Shown piece by piece: positions 7,989-16,279 of a DNA stretch of 21,311 nt; position 1 is the stretch's first letter, and each line of letters starts with the position of its first letter. The DNA lies in contig CAZYJR010000049.1 of assembly GCA_964647905.1 (NCBI GenBank), positions 1 to 21,311 on the forward strand, read 5' to 3'. The stretch is from CAZYJR01 sp964647905 (lineage in GTDB: Bacteria > Desulfobacterota > DSM-4660 > Desulfatiglandales > HGW-15). The translations under genes and the position numbers were made by a program. The notes beneath the pieces were generated by a model that did no database searches, was not told where the DNA came from, and was given only the letters and a program-made list of their open reading frames with translations.

Positions 7989-8846
7989 TCACGCGCGGGC
8001 GGCTTCCAAGGCCTGGTAAAGGGCGCGCTTTATAAGCACGCCGGACATGGTTCTCCTGTACTCCGCGGTGGAGCGGACATCGGTTATCGGGCTCACCTCT
8101 TCCTCGGCCACGGCCTTGACCCGCTCCACCAGCTCCGGTGTTATCTCTTTTCCCTCCACGGCCTCTTCGGCCCGCCTCAAGCGAAGCGGAACCGGCGCCA
8201 CGGCCCCGGCCGCCAGGCGGCACTTGCGGCACACCCCGCCTTCCATGACCACCAGGGCTGCCGCATTCACCACGGCTATGTCCTGGCTCACTCGCCCGGC
8301 CTTTAGGAATGCCGTGCCCGTCCCCTCGCCCTTCGGGGGAATGCGGACGGATGCCAGGACCTCCGGGGTCTCCATGCAGGTCTCACCCGGTCCTGTAAAG
8401 AATCGGTCCACCGGGACCACCCTCTCCCCGGCCGGGCCCTTTACCGCAACCTCGGCCTCCAGGACCAGCAGTGGAGGGGCGCAGTCAGCGGAAGGCGCTG
8501 CATTGGCCAGGTTCCCTCCTATTGTGGCGACATTCCTTACCTGAGGGTTGGCCAGGACCCGAACCGCCTGGCTGAGCGCGGGATACTCCCTCGCTATCTC
8601 CGGGTCGCCCTCCAGGTCTCTGAAAAGGGTCATCCCTCCCACACTGAGGCCTCCGTTCCACCGGATTCCTTTCAAATCCTCTATGTGCCTGAGGGAGATC
8701 ACCGACTCCGGGCGCACCGCCCCCTGCTTCATGCGGACGATCAGGTCGGTGCCGCCGGCCAGATAACGGGCCCCGGGCTTCAGCTCCTCCATCAGCCCGT
8801 AAGCCTCTTCCAGGCTCCGCGGCATATGATAGTCGAACTTGTTCAT
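7989..8846 (-). CDS. Molybdenum hydroxylase, FAD-binding medium subunit (CoxM family)
   Basis: A 285-residue FAD subunit that takes electrons from the iron-sulfur subunit. FAD-binding motifs are YLAGGTDLIVRMK near residue 30 and ATIGGNLANAAPSADCAPPL near residue 105, with the CO_deh_flav_C-type domain beyond residue 175. The roughly 40-residue insert with an extra [4Fe-4S] cluster that marks 4-hydroxybenzoyl-CoA reductase is absent, so the complex should work as an oxidative hydroxylase, not that reductase. GGAGGT lies six bases before the ATG at 8846. It is separated by 83 bases from the FeS subunit gene and by 87 bases from the CoA-ligase gene, both on the same strand. Confidence 0.92.
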   Translation of the reverse strand: MNKFDYHMPRSLEEAYGLMEELKPGARYLAGGTDLIVRMKQGAVRPESVISLRHIEDLKGIRWNGGLSVGGMTLFRDLEGDPEIAREYPALSQAVRVLANPQVRNVATIGGNLANAAPSADCAPPLLVLEAEVAVKGPAGERVVPVDRFFTGPGETCMETPEVLASVRIPPKGEGTGTAFLKAGRVSQDIAVVNAAALVVMEGGVCRKCRLAAGAVAPVPLRLRRAEEAVEGKEITPELVERVKAVAEEEVSPITDVRSTAEYRRTMSGVLIKRALYQALEAARA

Positions 8847-8933
8847 TCGCTTACCTCCGATCCGGCCACCCCGGCCGGACTAGTCGCTGCTTGGTTTTCA
8901 CCGGGCCGACTGTGTCTCGAAGATCCCGGATTA

Positions 8934-10223
8934 TCAGTCCCTGTTGTCGAAGACCCGCTTGCTCTTTCGCTCGGAGCGGGGAAGTGCGCCGTAGTCCAGG
9001 ATCTCCACCCCGGCGCTCACCATGATATGCCTCTTGATCTCCTCGCCGATGGTCTTCGCCAGCTCACGGTCACGGCTCTTGTCAACGCCTTCGTCCCGCT
9101 CCACCCTGAGTGTCATGTAGTCCCTGCCGTCCTCCCCCCTGTCCAGGACGATCTGATACTCGCTCCCGATGCCGCTTATCTTGGAGAGCACGTGGTCCAC
9201 TTGGCCTGGGTAGATATTGACCGCACGAAAGATGATCATGTCGTCCGAGCGCCCCAGGATACGATCGTGCCGGGGAAGGACGGACCCGCAGGAGCAGCGC
9301 CCCGGCAGGAGCCTGGTGAGGTCCCTGGTCCGATACCGGATCAAGGGGACCGCTTCCTTGGCGAGGGTGGTCACCACCATCTCCCCCACCTCTCCCTCAG
9401 GGACCGGTTCCAGGGTCTCCGGATTCAGTATCTCCAGGATATAGTAGTCGGCCCAGTAGTGAATGCCTTCATGGTAGACACAGTCCAGACCCGTCCCCGG
9501 ACCGTAGAGCTCGGTCATCCCGGGGATGTCGAACATGTGCTCCAGGCCGAGTAGCTCCTGAATACGCTCCCTCATGGCCTCGCTCGAGCGCTCCGAGCCG
9601 AATATCATCTTCTTCAGGCTGATCTTGTCCCTGAGGCCCCGCCGCCTGACCTCTTCGGCCATCAGGAGCCCCATGGAGGCGGTGCAGCACATCACCGTGG
9701 TCTGGAAATCCACCAGGAATTCGCATTGCATATCCAGGTTGCCCGGCCCGGCCGGGAGGGCCATGGCTCCGAATGTCTCGCATCCCAGTTGGAAGCCCAC
9801 ACCTGCGGTCCATACCCCGTAGCCCACCGCTATTTGGACCCGGTCCTCGGCGGTGAGCCCGGCCATCTCGTAGCACCGGGCGAAGAAGTGCGCCCAGTCC
9901 TTCACATCCTTCTGCGTGTAGCTTAGGACCTTCCTCTTTCCCGTGGTGCCCGAGGATGCATGGATCCGGACTACGTCCCGGGGAGGCACCGAGAGAAGGG
10001 GGAAGGGATAGCCGTCCTGGAGGTCCTTGGAGGTGGTAAAGGGGAGCCTCTTGAGATCCTCCAGGGAGCGGACGTCATCAGGCCCGACCCCGGCCTCTTC
10101 CAGCTTCCGGCGGTATGCGGGCGAGCCGTTGTATGCATGCTTCACCGTCCACTTCAAACCGCTCAGCTGGAGTTCCTTCAGCTCGTCTTCACTTGCCACG
10201 CTGGGCATAAAAGTCTTTGTCAT
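8934..10223 (-). CDS. Phenylacetate-CoA ligase family (PaaK-like) acid-CoA ligase
   Basis: A 429-residue adenylate-forming enzyme of the usual PaaK length. These enzymes couple ATP to thioester formation between CoA and an aryl or other carboxylic acid through an acyl-AMP. Motifs are the ATP loop SSGTTGKRK at about 90, GMTELYGPG, YRTRDLT, and the C-terminal hinge GRSDDMIIFRAVNIYPGQ. The CSCG segment before the hinge matches the PaaK pattern. I chose the ATG at 10223: GAGAGG lies nine bases upstream, and the text after it (DELKELQLSGLKWTVKHAY) aligns with the usual PaaK start. A TTG 39 bases further upstream keeps the frame but adds a segment without counterpart. It lies between the TRAP genes and the hydroxylase genes, as expected if it activates the imported acid. 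PaaK homologues vary in substrate, so phenylacetate is not assumed. Confidence 0.88.
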   Translation of the reverse strand: MTKTFMPSVASEDELKELQLSGLKWTVKHAYNGSPAYRRKLEEAGVGPDDVRSLEDLKRLPFTTSKDLQDGYPFPLLSVPPRDVVRIHASSGTTGKRKVLSYTQKDVKDWAHFFARCYEMAGLTAEDRVQIAVGYGVWTAGVGFQLGCETFGAMALPAGPGNLDMQCEFLVDFQTTVMCCTASMGLLMAEEVRRRGLRDKISLKKMIFGSERSSEAMRERIQELLGLEHMFDIPGMTELYGPGTGLDCVYHEGIHYWADYYILEILNPETLEPVPEGEVGEMVVTTLAKEAVPLIRYRTRDLTRLLPGRCSCGSVLPRHDRILGRSDDMIIFRAVNIYPGQVDHVLSKISGIGSEYQIVLDRGEDGRDYMTLRVERDEGVDKSRDRELAKTIGEEIKRHIMVSAGVEILDYGALPRSERKSKRVFDNRD

Positions 10224-10283
10224 TTCGCCAATCCTCTCTAGCTCAATCTCCCTTTTCCACAACAGCTCATGGGCCGGCCTCGA

Positions 10284-11588
10284 TCAGTGCATCAGGTTGG
10301 GTAGAAACGTGATCAAGCCAGGGAAAACCATTAACAAGATCACGCAAAGGATATAGGCCGGCATGAAAAATGCGACACCTTTGAACACCTTTTCCAGCGG
10401 CACGTCTTTGGCCATGCCGCCCACCACATAGGTGGTGGCCCCCACCGGCGGCGTTACCGCGCCCAAGGTGGTAATCACGGTTATGGTCACCCCGAACCAT
10501 ATTGGGTCATGCCCGAGGCTCTCGGCCACCGGGAAGAAGATGGGTATGGTTATGAGGAGCAGGGCCAGTGCGTCCATCACCGCCCCCCCTACAACGAAGA
10601 TGGCAAAGATTATGGCCATTATCACGAAGTCCGGTACGGGCAGTGCGGTCACCCATTCGGCTATGTTGAAGGGGATGCGGGTCACGGTCAGGAACTTCCC
10701 GAATATCACCGCTCCCGCCACTATGGTCATCACCATGCAGGAGATCCTGAGGGTGTCCATCACCGATCCCACAAAGCCCTGCCATGAGAGCCTCCCCTGG
10801 CCTAGGCTTATAAGTACGGCGAAGAACGACCCGGCCGCGCCCGCCTCGGCCGGGGTGAAGAAACCGAAATAGAGCCCCACCATAACCAGCAGGAACAGGA
10901 CCAGCATCTCCACGGCGCCCGGGAGAGCCCGGATCTTTTCCCGGAAGCTGGTCTTGGGTCCCACCGGACCCCACTCATGCCTCATGCGGCACAGGATATA
11001 GACGGTCAGGGCAAGGAGCACGGCCAGCACCACCCCCGCCATCACTCCGCCGTAGAAGAGTTTGCCTATTGACTGCCCGGTATACAAACCGATCACTATA
11101 AGGACCACGCTGGGAGGGATAACCACCCCCAAGGTGGAGCCGCAAGCTATGGCTCCGGTGCTGAGCATGGGCTCGTATTTGTACTTATTCATCTCCGGCA
11201 GGGCCACCGTTGTCATGGTGGCGGCTGTGGCTGCATTCGAGCCGCATATGGCGGCGAAAGCGGCGCAGGCCACCACCGTGGCCATGGCTATCCCGCCCCG
11301 GATCTGGCCTACCCACTTGTATGCGGCGTCGTAGAGCTTCTTGTTGACCCCGGAGTAAAACGCGATCTGCCCCATGAAGATGAAAAGCGGGATAACGGTG
11401 AGCCCATACTTGGAAAAAGTACCCCAGAGCTCGGTACCCAGCATTGCCAGGCCGGCGTTAACATTGAGCACATAGCAGTACCCGGCGAAGCCCACTATTG
11501 CCATGGCAAAGCCCACGGGCATCCCCAGGAAGAACAGCACCCCCAGGAGGACCAGTATTCCTACGACTCCGACGGTTGCCAGGCTCAC
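10284..11588 (-). CDS. dctM: TRAP transporter large permease DctM
   Basis: A 434-residue inner-membrane protein with about a dozen hydrophobic segments and the DctM signature regions GMPVGFAMAIVGF (near 22), VIPLFIFMGQIAF, CGSNAATAATM and IPPSVVLIVIGLYTG. It is the ion-coupled transport channel of a tripartite ATP-independent periplasmic system for organic acids. Its start overlaps the end of dctQ by four bases (ATGA at 11588-11585), which implies translational coupling. It is followed after 60 bases by the CoA-ligase gene, linking uptake to activation. Confidence 0.95.
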   Translation of the reverse strand: MSLATVGVVGILVLLGVLFFLGMPVGFAMAIVGFAGYCYVLNVNAGLAMLGTELWGTFSKYGLTVIPLFIFMGQIAFYSGVNKKLYDAAYKWVGQIRGGIAMATVVACAAFAAICGSNAATAATMTTVALPEMNKYKYEPMLSTGAIACGSTLGVVIPPSVVLIVIGLYTGQSIGKLFYGGVMAGVVLAVLLALTVYILCRMRHEWGPVGPKTSFREKIRALPGAVEMLVLFLLVMVGLYFGFFTPAEAGAAGSFFAVLISLGQGRLSWQGFVGSVMDTLRISCMVMTIVAGAVIFGKFLTVTRIPFNIAEWVTALPVPDFVIMAIIFAIFVVGGAVMDALALLLITIPIFFPVAESLGHDPIWFGVTITVITTLGAVTPPVGATTYVVGGMAKDVPLEKVFKGVAFFMPAYILCVILLMVFPGLITFLPNLMH

Positions 11589-12076
11589 TTTTCACCCTCC
11601 TTCCCGGGCAGCAGCGATTTCAGAAAATCCGTGAGGAAGGTAAGGGACAGCACCCCGCATCCCACGGCCACGGCATACGTAAAGGGGTAGTAAATGATGC
11701 GGAGCGTCTCTGTGACCTCGCCGCTCGATCTCAGCGTATTCCCGTACTTGAATATCTGCCACGCGACAAGGCCGAAGAAGATCATGCAGATAAGACTGTT
11801 GATTACGGTAAGGACCCTCTGAGTCCTTTTCGAAAAGGTCATGATCAGGACGTCCACCGAAATGTGGCCCTTCATCAGTTGGGTGTAGCCCAAGGCGAAG
11901 GCCGCGGCAACAGCCCCGAAAAACCCCATGAGCTCGAAGGTGCCCTTGACGGGGACCCATACTATCCGGAGGAAGATATTCGAGCAGGTAAGGACGATCA
12001 TGGCCACCACGAAGACACCCCCGATCCAAACAAGGACCCGATTCAGGATTCGGGTAATGCTCTCCAGCGCGTTCAT
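11585..12076 (-). CDS. dctQ: TRAP transporter small permease DctQ
   Basis: A 163-residue membrane protein with four predicted transmembrane segments (about 15-37, 47-66, 85-107, 125-150) and the typical DctQ stretch FELMGFFGAVAAAFALGY followed by GHISVDVL. It forms the membrane complex with DctM. AGGAGG lies eight bases before the ATG at 12076. It is separated from dctP by 131 bases that contain a strong hairpin. Confidence 0.93.
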   Translation of the reverse strand: MNALESITRILNRVLVWIGGVFVVAMIVLTCSNIFLRIVWVPVKGTFELMGFFGAVAAAFALGYTQLMKGHISVDVLIMTFSKRTQRVLTVINSLICMIFFGLVAWQIFKYGNTLRSSGEVTETLRIIYYPFTYAVAVGCGVLSLTFLTDFLKSLLPGKEGEK

Positions 12077-12151
12077 TGGGTCAGCCTCCTGGCACCTCCC
12101 TGGCTCCCGGCAGGACCGGGGTCAGGAATTCCGGGTGATTCAAACGGAGGA

Positions 12152-12175
12152 CCCGCACACCGGATGGTGTGCGGG
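12152..12175 (-). promoter_or_regulatory. Perfect hairpin between dctP and dctQ
   Basis: CCCGCACACC (12152-12161) and GGTGTGCGGG (12166-12175) form a perfect 10-bp stem with a four-base loop. In the direction of transcription no T-run follows, so it looks like an mRNA-stabilising or partial stop element, not a full terminator. Its position just after dctP fits the common need for more binding protein than permease. Confidence 0.65.
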
Positions 12176-12207
12176 CTCTCCCTTTTCATCCAAAAGCCGG
12201 CCTGCCG

Positions 12208-13233
12208 TTACTCGGCGGCGTACTTATCCCTGAGCGACCCTATGTCCTCGACGATCTGCTCTGCCGGGAAACCCTTGGCCTTGGCGCCCTCGATCCACTG
12301 GTCGATGATGGGCTGCAGCCTTTCGTCCCACCTGGCCTCTTCCTCGGGCGAAAGCTCTATGATCTCGATGTTGTAGGTCTCCTTGGACCACTTGATGGAT
12401 TCCTTTACGTGGCCGTCCATATAATTCCCGGTCCATTCGGCCTGCTCCACCCTCATGTCGTCCATGACCTTCTTGACGTCGTCGGGAAGGGCCTCCCAGG
12501 ACTTCATGTTCATGACTACGGCAAAGGGGTAGATCACCGTATCGGTCATGGTAACGTACCTGCAGAGCTCAGCGTACTTGAAGTCCTTCATCACCTCCAG
12601 TGAGGAGAACAGCCCGTCGACCACACCCTTCTGCAATGCCTCGGGGGTATCGGACATGGGCATTCCCACCTGGTTTGCGCCCCAGGCCTCCAGGATCTGG
12701 GCGGCGCCTCCGGAGGCCCTGAGGTCCATGCCCTTGAGGTCTTCAAGGGTTCGAACGGGCTTCCTGGACATGATGTTGGCAGGGGCCGTGCTGAACATGG
12801 TCAAGACCTTGACCTTGGAAAAGGCCTCGGGCTGGTACTTCTGGTAAAGATCCCAGAGCACCAGGCTGGCCACCCTGGCGTTGGGAAAACCCAACGGCAG
12901 GCTGGTGGCGTTGGTCACTACAAACCGCCCCGGCTGATATGCCATGCACAGACAGCCGATGTCCGCCTGCCCGTGGATAACCCCGTCCATCATGTTCTTG
13001 GCGTCCAGGAGCGTTCCTCCCGGAAAGGTCTTGATGGACACCTTCCCGTTGGTGCGCTTCTCCACCTCTGTCTTCCACCGCTCCATCTGCACGCAGGGGA
13101 AAGTGGGAGCCGGCGGGAAGTTGGCGTAGTTGAGCTTGATAGGGCCGGCCAGGACCGTGGACGCCGTTATGTTGAGAGCGAGCATTGAGGCAAGAAACAC
13201 TCCGGCCAGCACAAATACAAGATTTCGTCTCAT
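12208..13233 (-). CDS. dctP: TRAP transporter periplasmic substrate-binding protein DctP
   Basis: A 341-residue secreted binding protein that delivers substrate to DctQM. It starts with a signal peptide (MRRNLVFVLAG, then a hydrophobic core, then a cleavage region near STVLAG). Family features include PVRTLEDLKGMDLRASGG at about 165, with the arginine that usually binds the ligand carboxylate, and DTPEALQKGVVDG at about 195. The frame is open to 13299, but the ATG at 13233 has AAGGAGGT seven bases upstream and places the signal peptide at the N-terminus. The ligand is probably an organic acid. Hairpins lie on both sides of the gene. It is separated from the mutase large subunit gene by 172 bases, the longest gap inside the cluster, where I saw only weak promoter-like boxes. 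Confidence 0.93.
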   Translation of the reverse strand: MRRNLVFVLAGVFLASMLALNITASTVLAGPIKLNYANFPPAPTFPCVQMERWKTEVEKRTNGKVSIKTFPGGTLLDAKNMMDGVIHGQADIGCLCMAYQPGRFVVTNATSLPLGFPNARVASLVLWDLYQKYQPEAFSKVKVLTMFSTAPANIMSRKPVRTLEDLKGMDLRASGGAAQILEAWGANQVGMPMSDTPEALQKGVVDGLFSSLEVMKDFKYAELCRYVTMTDTVIYPFAVVMNMKSWEALPDDVKKVMDDMRVEQAEWTGNYMDGHVKESIKWSKETYNIEIIELSPEEEARWDERLQPIIDQWIEGAKAKGFPAEQIVEDIGSLRDKYAAE

Positions 13234-13253
13234 GGTGCAGACCTCCTTTTCAA

Positions 13254-13282
13254 GGGCGGGGCCATCCCGGCTCGTCCCGCCC
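13254..13282 (-). promoter_or_regulatory. GC hairpin just upstream of the dctP ribosome-binding site
   Basis: GGGCGGG (13254-13260) pairs with CCCGCCC (13276-13282), and an inner GCC/GGC stem can form in the loop. It ends six bases before the AAGGAGGT of dctP in the transcription direction and lacks a T-run. It could protect the 5' end of a processed dctP message or modulate translation (inferred). Confidence 0.45.
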
Positions 13283-13405
13283 GCAATAGGTGGACTCATC
13301 AGAAAGACTTCGCCCGAAGACCATTCCCTGGTTTGATTCCTTCACCCCCTTTCCTTCAGTACGATTTTTGAACGTCAAAACAAACGCTTCTCCGTAAACA
13401 TACCT

Positions 13406-15034
13406 CTAGAAGATATGCGGCTCCACGTATTCTCCGAAGGCATCCCGGAATACGTTGGCCATCTCACCCACAGTAGCATATGTCTTACAGCATTCAACAA
13501 GATACGACATGACATTATCGCCTTCTCTTGCGGCTTTTTCCAGACTTTTGAGAGCTTTGTTGACGGCTTGATTATCCCTGGTACGGCGGAGCTCTTTTAC
13601 GCTCTCAATTTGTTTTTGAGCCCATTCTTCGTTGTATTCATGGAGCTCCACCTCCATGTCTACTCCCTCGGTATACTTGTTGACACCTACCTTGACGACC
13701 TCCCCTGCCTGGAGCTTCCTCTCATACTCGTAAGCCTGGCGTGCGACCTCCCGCTGGACGTATCCGGAGGAGACCGCCTTTACCATGCCCCCGACCTTGT
13801 CCACCTTTTCCATCTCTTCCAGGATCATTTCCTCCATCTGCTTGGTCAGGGTCTCCACGAAGTAGGATCCCGCCAGGGGGTCGACGGTATCCCTCAGCCC
13901 TATCTCGTCCATCAGTATCTGGAAGGTCCGAAGGGAGAGCAGCGCCGCACGCTCCGTGGGTATGGTATAGGCCTCGTCGAACGAGCAAAGGGCGGTTGTC
14001 TGGGTGCCTGAGAGCGCCGCCGCCAGGGCGTAGTAGGCCCCGCGCATTATATTGTTCTCCGGCTGCTGCTTTGTCATGCCGGAGCCGCCGCCGCCGAATA
14101 TCCCCCTCAGGAAAAGGGCCTTCTTGTTCCGGACACCGTAGCGTTCCCGCAGGAGCTTGGCCCACAGCTTGCGCGCCGCCCGGAACTTGGCCACGGTCTC
14201 CCACAAGTTTCCGTAGATATTCAGGTTGAACGAAAACCTGCCCACGAAGTCCTCGGCCTTGTAACCCCTTCGGATCACTTCGTCCATGTAAGCGAAGGCG
14301 ATCATGAAGGCGTAGGATATCTCCTGGACCGGCGTGCAACCGGACTCCCTGATATGGTAGCCGCAGACCGAGACCGGGTTGCACCTGGGAAGCTCCTTCA
14401 TGGAGTACTCGATGGTGTCCCCTATCAAGCGCACCGCCGGCTCCACAGGATAGATCCATGCCCCGCGGCCCACAATCTCCTTGAGGATGTCGTTCTGGGG
14501 GGTGGCGGAGATCTTCTCCTTGGCATATCCGTATTTCTCCGCCACTGCCTGATACATGGCCAGCATTATGGAGGCCACTGCGTTTATGGTCAGCCCGGAG
14601 CCGATCCGGTCCAACTGTATGCCTTCGAAGGCCGTCTCAAAGTCCCTCAGGGAGTCCACCGCCATGCCCACTCGGCCCACCTCCCCCTCGGCCATGGGGT
14701 CGTCAGAGTCGTATCCCATCTGGGTGGGGAGATCAAAGGCCACGTTGAGGCCGGTCTGCCCGTGGGAGATCATCAGCTTGAACCGCTGGTTGGTCTCCTC
14801 CGGGGTCCCGAAGCCGGTGTACTGGCGGGTGGTCCAGTTGCGGCTCCTGTAGCCCAACGGATACAGGCTCCGGGTGAACGGGAACTCCCCCGGGTCTCCG
14901 AGGTCCTGATCATAGTCGAACCCTATCTCTTCGAGATCCCGCGGCGTATAGACCGGATTGACCTCGATGCCCGATTGTAGGATCACTTTCTTGATGGCAT
15001 CCTTTTCATCCTTGATATATGTGGCTACGCCCAT
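13406..15034 (-). CDS. B12-dependent acyl-CoA mutase, large (substrate-binding) subunit, divergent methylmalonyl-CoA mutase family
   Basis: A 542-residue catalytic subunit of an adenosylcobalamin-dependent carbon-skeleton mutase, without the fused B12 domain. Residues that bind the substrate carboxylate and carbonyl in methylmalonyl-CoA mutase are kept: Tyr72 (RQYTGF), Arg190 (VGRGAWIYP) and His227 (GYH), equivalent to Tyr89, Arg207 and His244 of the Propionibacterium enzyme. Isobutyryl-type mutases replace the first two with Phe and Gln. However, the segment usually reading LRxHxQTxG is LRGIFGGGGSGM (309-320), and TQSLHTNS is TQTTALCS (344-351). The FFW/FFFN segment after Arg266 is FNLNIYGNLW. 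This argues for a carboxylated acyl-CoA substrate other than methylmalonyl-CoA. GAGAGGG lies nine bases before the ATG at 15034. The small subunit gene is 75 bases upstream. Confidence 0.88.
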   Translation of the reverse strand: MGVATYIKDEKDAIKKVILQSGIEVNPVYTPRDLEEIGFDYDQDLGDPGEFPFTRSLYPLGYRSRNWTTRQYTGFGTPEETNQRFKLMISHGQTGLNVAFDLPTQMGYDSDDPMAEGEVGRVGMAVDSLRDFETAFEGIQLDRIGSGLTINAVASIMLAMYQAVAEKYGYAKEKISATPQNDILKEIVGRGAWIYPVEPAVRLIGDTIEYSMKELPRCNPVSVCGYHIRESGCTPVQEISYAFMIAFAYMDEVIRRGYKAEDFVGRFSFNLNIYGNLWETVAKFRAARKLWAKLLRERYGVRNKKALFLRGIFGGGGSGMTKQQPENNIMRGAYYALAAALSGTQTTALCSFDEAYTIPTERAALLSLRTFQILMDEIGLRDTVDPLAGSYFVETLTKQMEEMILEEMEKVDKVGGMVKAVSSGYVQREVARQAYEYERKLQAGEVVKVGVNKYTEGVDMEVELHEYNEEWAQKQIESVKELRRTRDNQAVNKALKSLEKAAREGDNVMSYLVECCKTYATVGEMANVFRDAFGEYVEPHIF

Positions 15035-15109
15035 AGTACATTACCCTCTCTGCCGGTGTGGATGCACCTCGAGGCCTGCCGGAGCACCGGGGCTCCCCCA
15101 GGCCTATGC

Positions 15110-15505
15110 TTACGAGACATTGCTGCGGATGAAGTCCACGATTTCATCAAAAGGTGTGCCCCCGGGGAAGACCCCGTCCACGCCTATTTCCTTCAACACG
15201 GGGATGTCCCTGTTGGGGATCACACCTCCCACCACCACCAGTATGTCGTTGGCCCCTTTCTCCCGGAGTAGACCCATCAGTTTACGGCAGATGGGGACGT
15301 GTGCTCCCGACATTATGGAAAGCCCCACTACGTCCACGCCCTCCTGCAAGGCCTGCTCAGCTATGCTGTCGACCGTCTGGTGCAGCCCGGTATAGATTAC
15401 CTCCATCCCCGCGTCCTTGAGCGCATGAGCCACCACCTTCGCCCCGCGGTCATGCCCGTCCAGGCCGGGCTTTGCCAATAACACCCTTATCTTTCTATCC
15501 GCCAT
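15110..15505 (-). CDS. B12-dependent acyl-CoA mutase, small (cobalamin-binding) subunit
   Basis: A 131-residue cobalamin-binding domain protein with the base-off/His-on signature LDGHDRG (residues 15-21), whose His18 ligates cobalt. SIMSGAH at about 63 and VVGGVIPNRDIP at about 90 line the nucleotide tail pocket. The length fits a stand-alone B12 subunit of heteromeric methylmalonyl-CoA mutase-type enzymes. The ribosome-binding site is AAGGAG, or a closer AGGAG. Its gene follows the GntR gene by 21 bases and precedes the large subunit by 75 bases, where a small GGAGC/GCTCC stem (15081-15096) lies. No MeaB/ArgK-type reactivating GTPase or methylmalonyl-CoA epimerase is encoded in the window. 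Confidence 0.92.
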   Translation of the reverse strand: MADRKIRVLLAKPGLDGHDRGAKVVAHALKDAGMEVIYTGLHQTVDSIAEQALQEGVDVVGLSIMSGAHVPICRKLMGLLREKGANDILVVVGGVIPNRDIPVLKEIGVDGVFPGGTPFDEIVDFIRSNVS

Positions 15506-15526
15506 GGCTCCTCTCGCTCCTTTTCC

Positions 15527-16273
15527 TTATCTTAACCCGCTCCTCATGAAGGTCCCCGGACCCCCGTGCCCCCTTCCCCGGGAGTCAAAATCCCTGATCA
15601 CCACCTCCTGACCCCTGAGGATATGCTCCCTCACAAGCTTTTCCACGCCGTCCGCGTCGCGCTTCCTGATCAGGGTCAGGATCCGTCGATGGTCATCGTT
15701 GCTCACCCTGGCCCAGGACTCGGACTTCAGCAAGACCTGCCTGAACCGGTAGATCTGATCACGCAGATCGTTTATCATCTTGACCAGCCGTGGGCTCCGG
15801 CTGAGGGCGTAGAGCATGTCGTGGAACTCGGTGTTTATTCCGGGCAGCGCCCCCAGATCGCCCTGACCCAATGCCCTCTGGTACTCGCCCACCTTTCCTT
15901 CCAGCCGCCCCAATTCCTCTTCGCGGTGCTCGGAGGCCGCCAGCCGGGCCGCATAGCTCTCCAGCACTCCCCTTATCCCGAAGGTCTCCTTGATATCCTC
16001 CCTGGTCAGGCCGGCCACGAAGAACCCGCCGGAAGGACCGGGGTGCACCAGGTGCTCCCGCTCCAGCTTGTGAATGCCCTCTCTCACCGGGGTGCGGCTT
16101 ATACCCAGGGCTTCGGCTAGCCGGCTCTCGACAAGACGGCTGCCAGGAGGCAGATCCCCCCTGAGGATGGCATGCCTCAGGTGCTGGTAGACGTGCTCTC
16201 CCAGGGAGCGCCTCTCCGGCAGCGACTTGAGCGTGCTGAAATCCGGCTCGGAGAGTCCCTTCTCAGGCGTCAT
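15527..16273 (-). CDS. GntR-family transcriptional regulator, FCD (FadR-like) subfamily
   Basis: A 248-residue regulator. The N-terminal winged helix spans about 25-95 (HLRHAILRGDLPPGSRL, then LAEALGISRTPVREGIHKLE). The C-terminal all-helical FCD domain spans about 105-225, with candidate metal and ligand histidines in NTEFHDML, DDHRRIL and VREHI. FCD regulators usually bind organic acids or acyl-CoAs and release a repressed promoter. The start is six bases after the acyl-CoA dehydrogenase stop codon, so the gene is part of the operon it may control. A matching palindrome of GntR type overlaps the operon promoter at 18918-18936, suggesting autoregulation. The last 20 residues are Gly/Arg-rich. 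Confidence 0.92.
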   Translation of the reverse strand: MTPEKGLSEPDFSTLKSLPERRSLGEHVYQHLRHAILRGDLPPGSRLVESRLAEALGISRTPVREGIHKLEREHLVHPGPSGGFFVAGLTREDIKETFGIRGVLESYAARLAASEHREEELGRLEGKVGEYQRALGQGDLGALPGINTEFHDMLYALSRSPRLVKMINDLRDQIYRFRQVLLKSESWARVSNDDHRRILTLIRKRDADGVEKLVREHILRGQEVVIRDFDSRGRGHGGPGTFMRSGLR

Positions 16274-16279
16274 TAGTCC

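Noticed and set aside
4968..8846. Aerobic CO dehydrogenase (CoxMSL)
   Set aside because: The large subunit lacks the CO dehydrogenase active-site loop and reads QAMRGYG instead; the neighbours are acyl-CoA genes.
13283..13405. Separate dctP promoter using TTGACG in the gap after the mutase gene
   Set aside because: No acceptable -10 box lies 16-18 bases downstream, so a promoter here is not supported.
13406..15505. Simple annotation as propionate-pathway methylmalonyl-CoA mutase
   Set aside because: Key carboxylate residues fit, but several other conserved active-site segments differ and the neighbours are not those of the propionate pathway.
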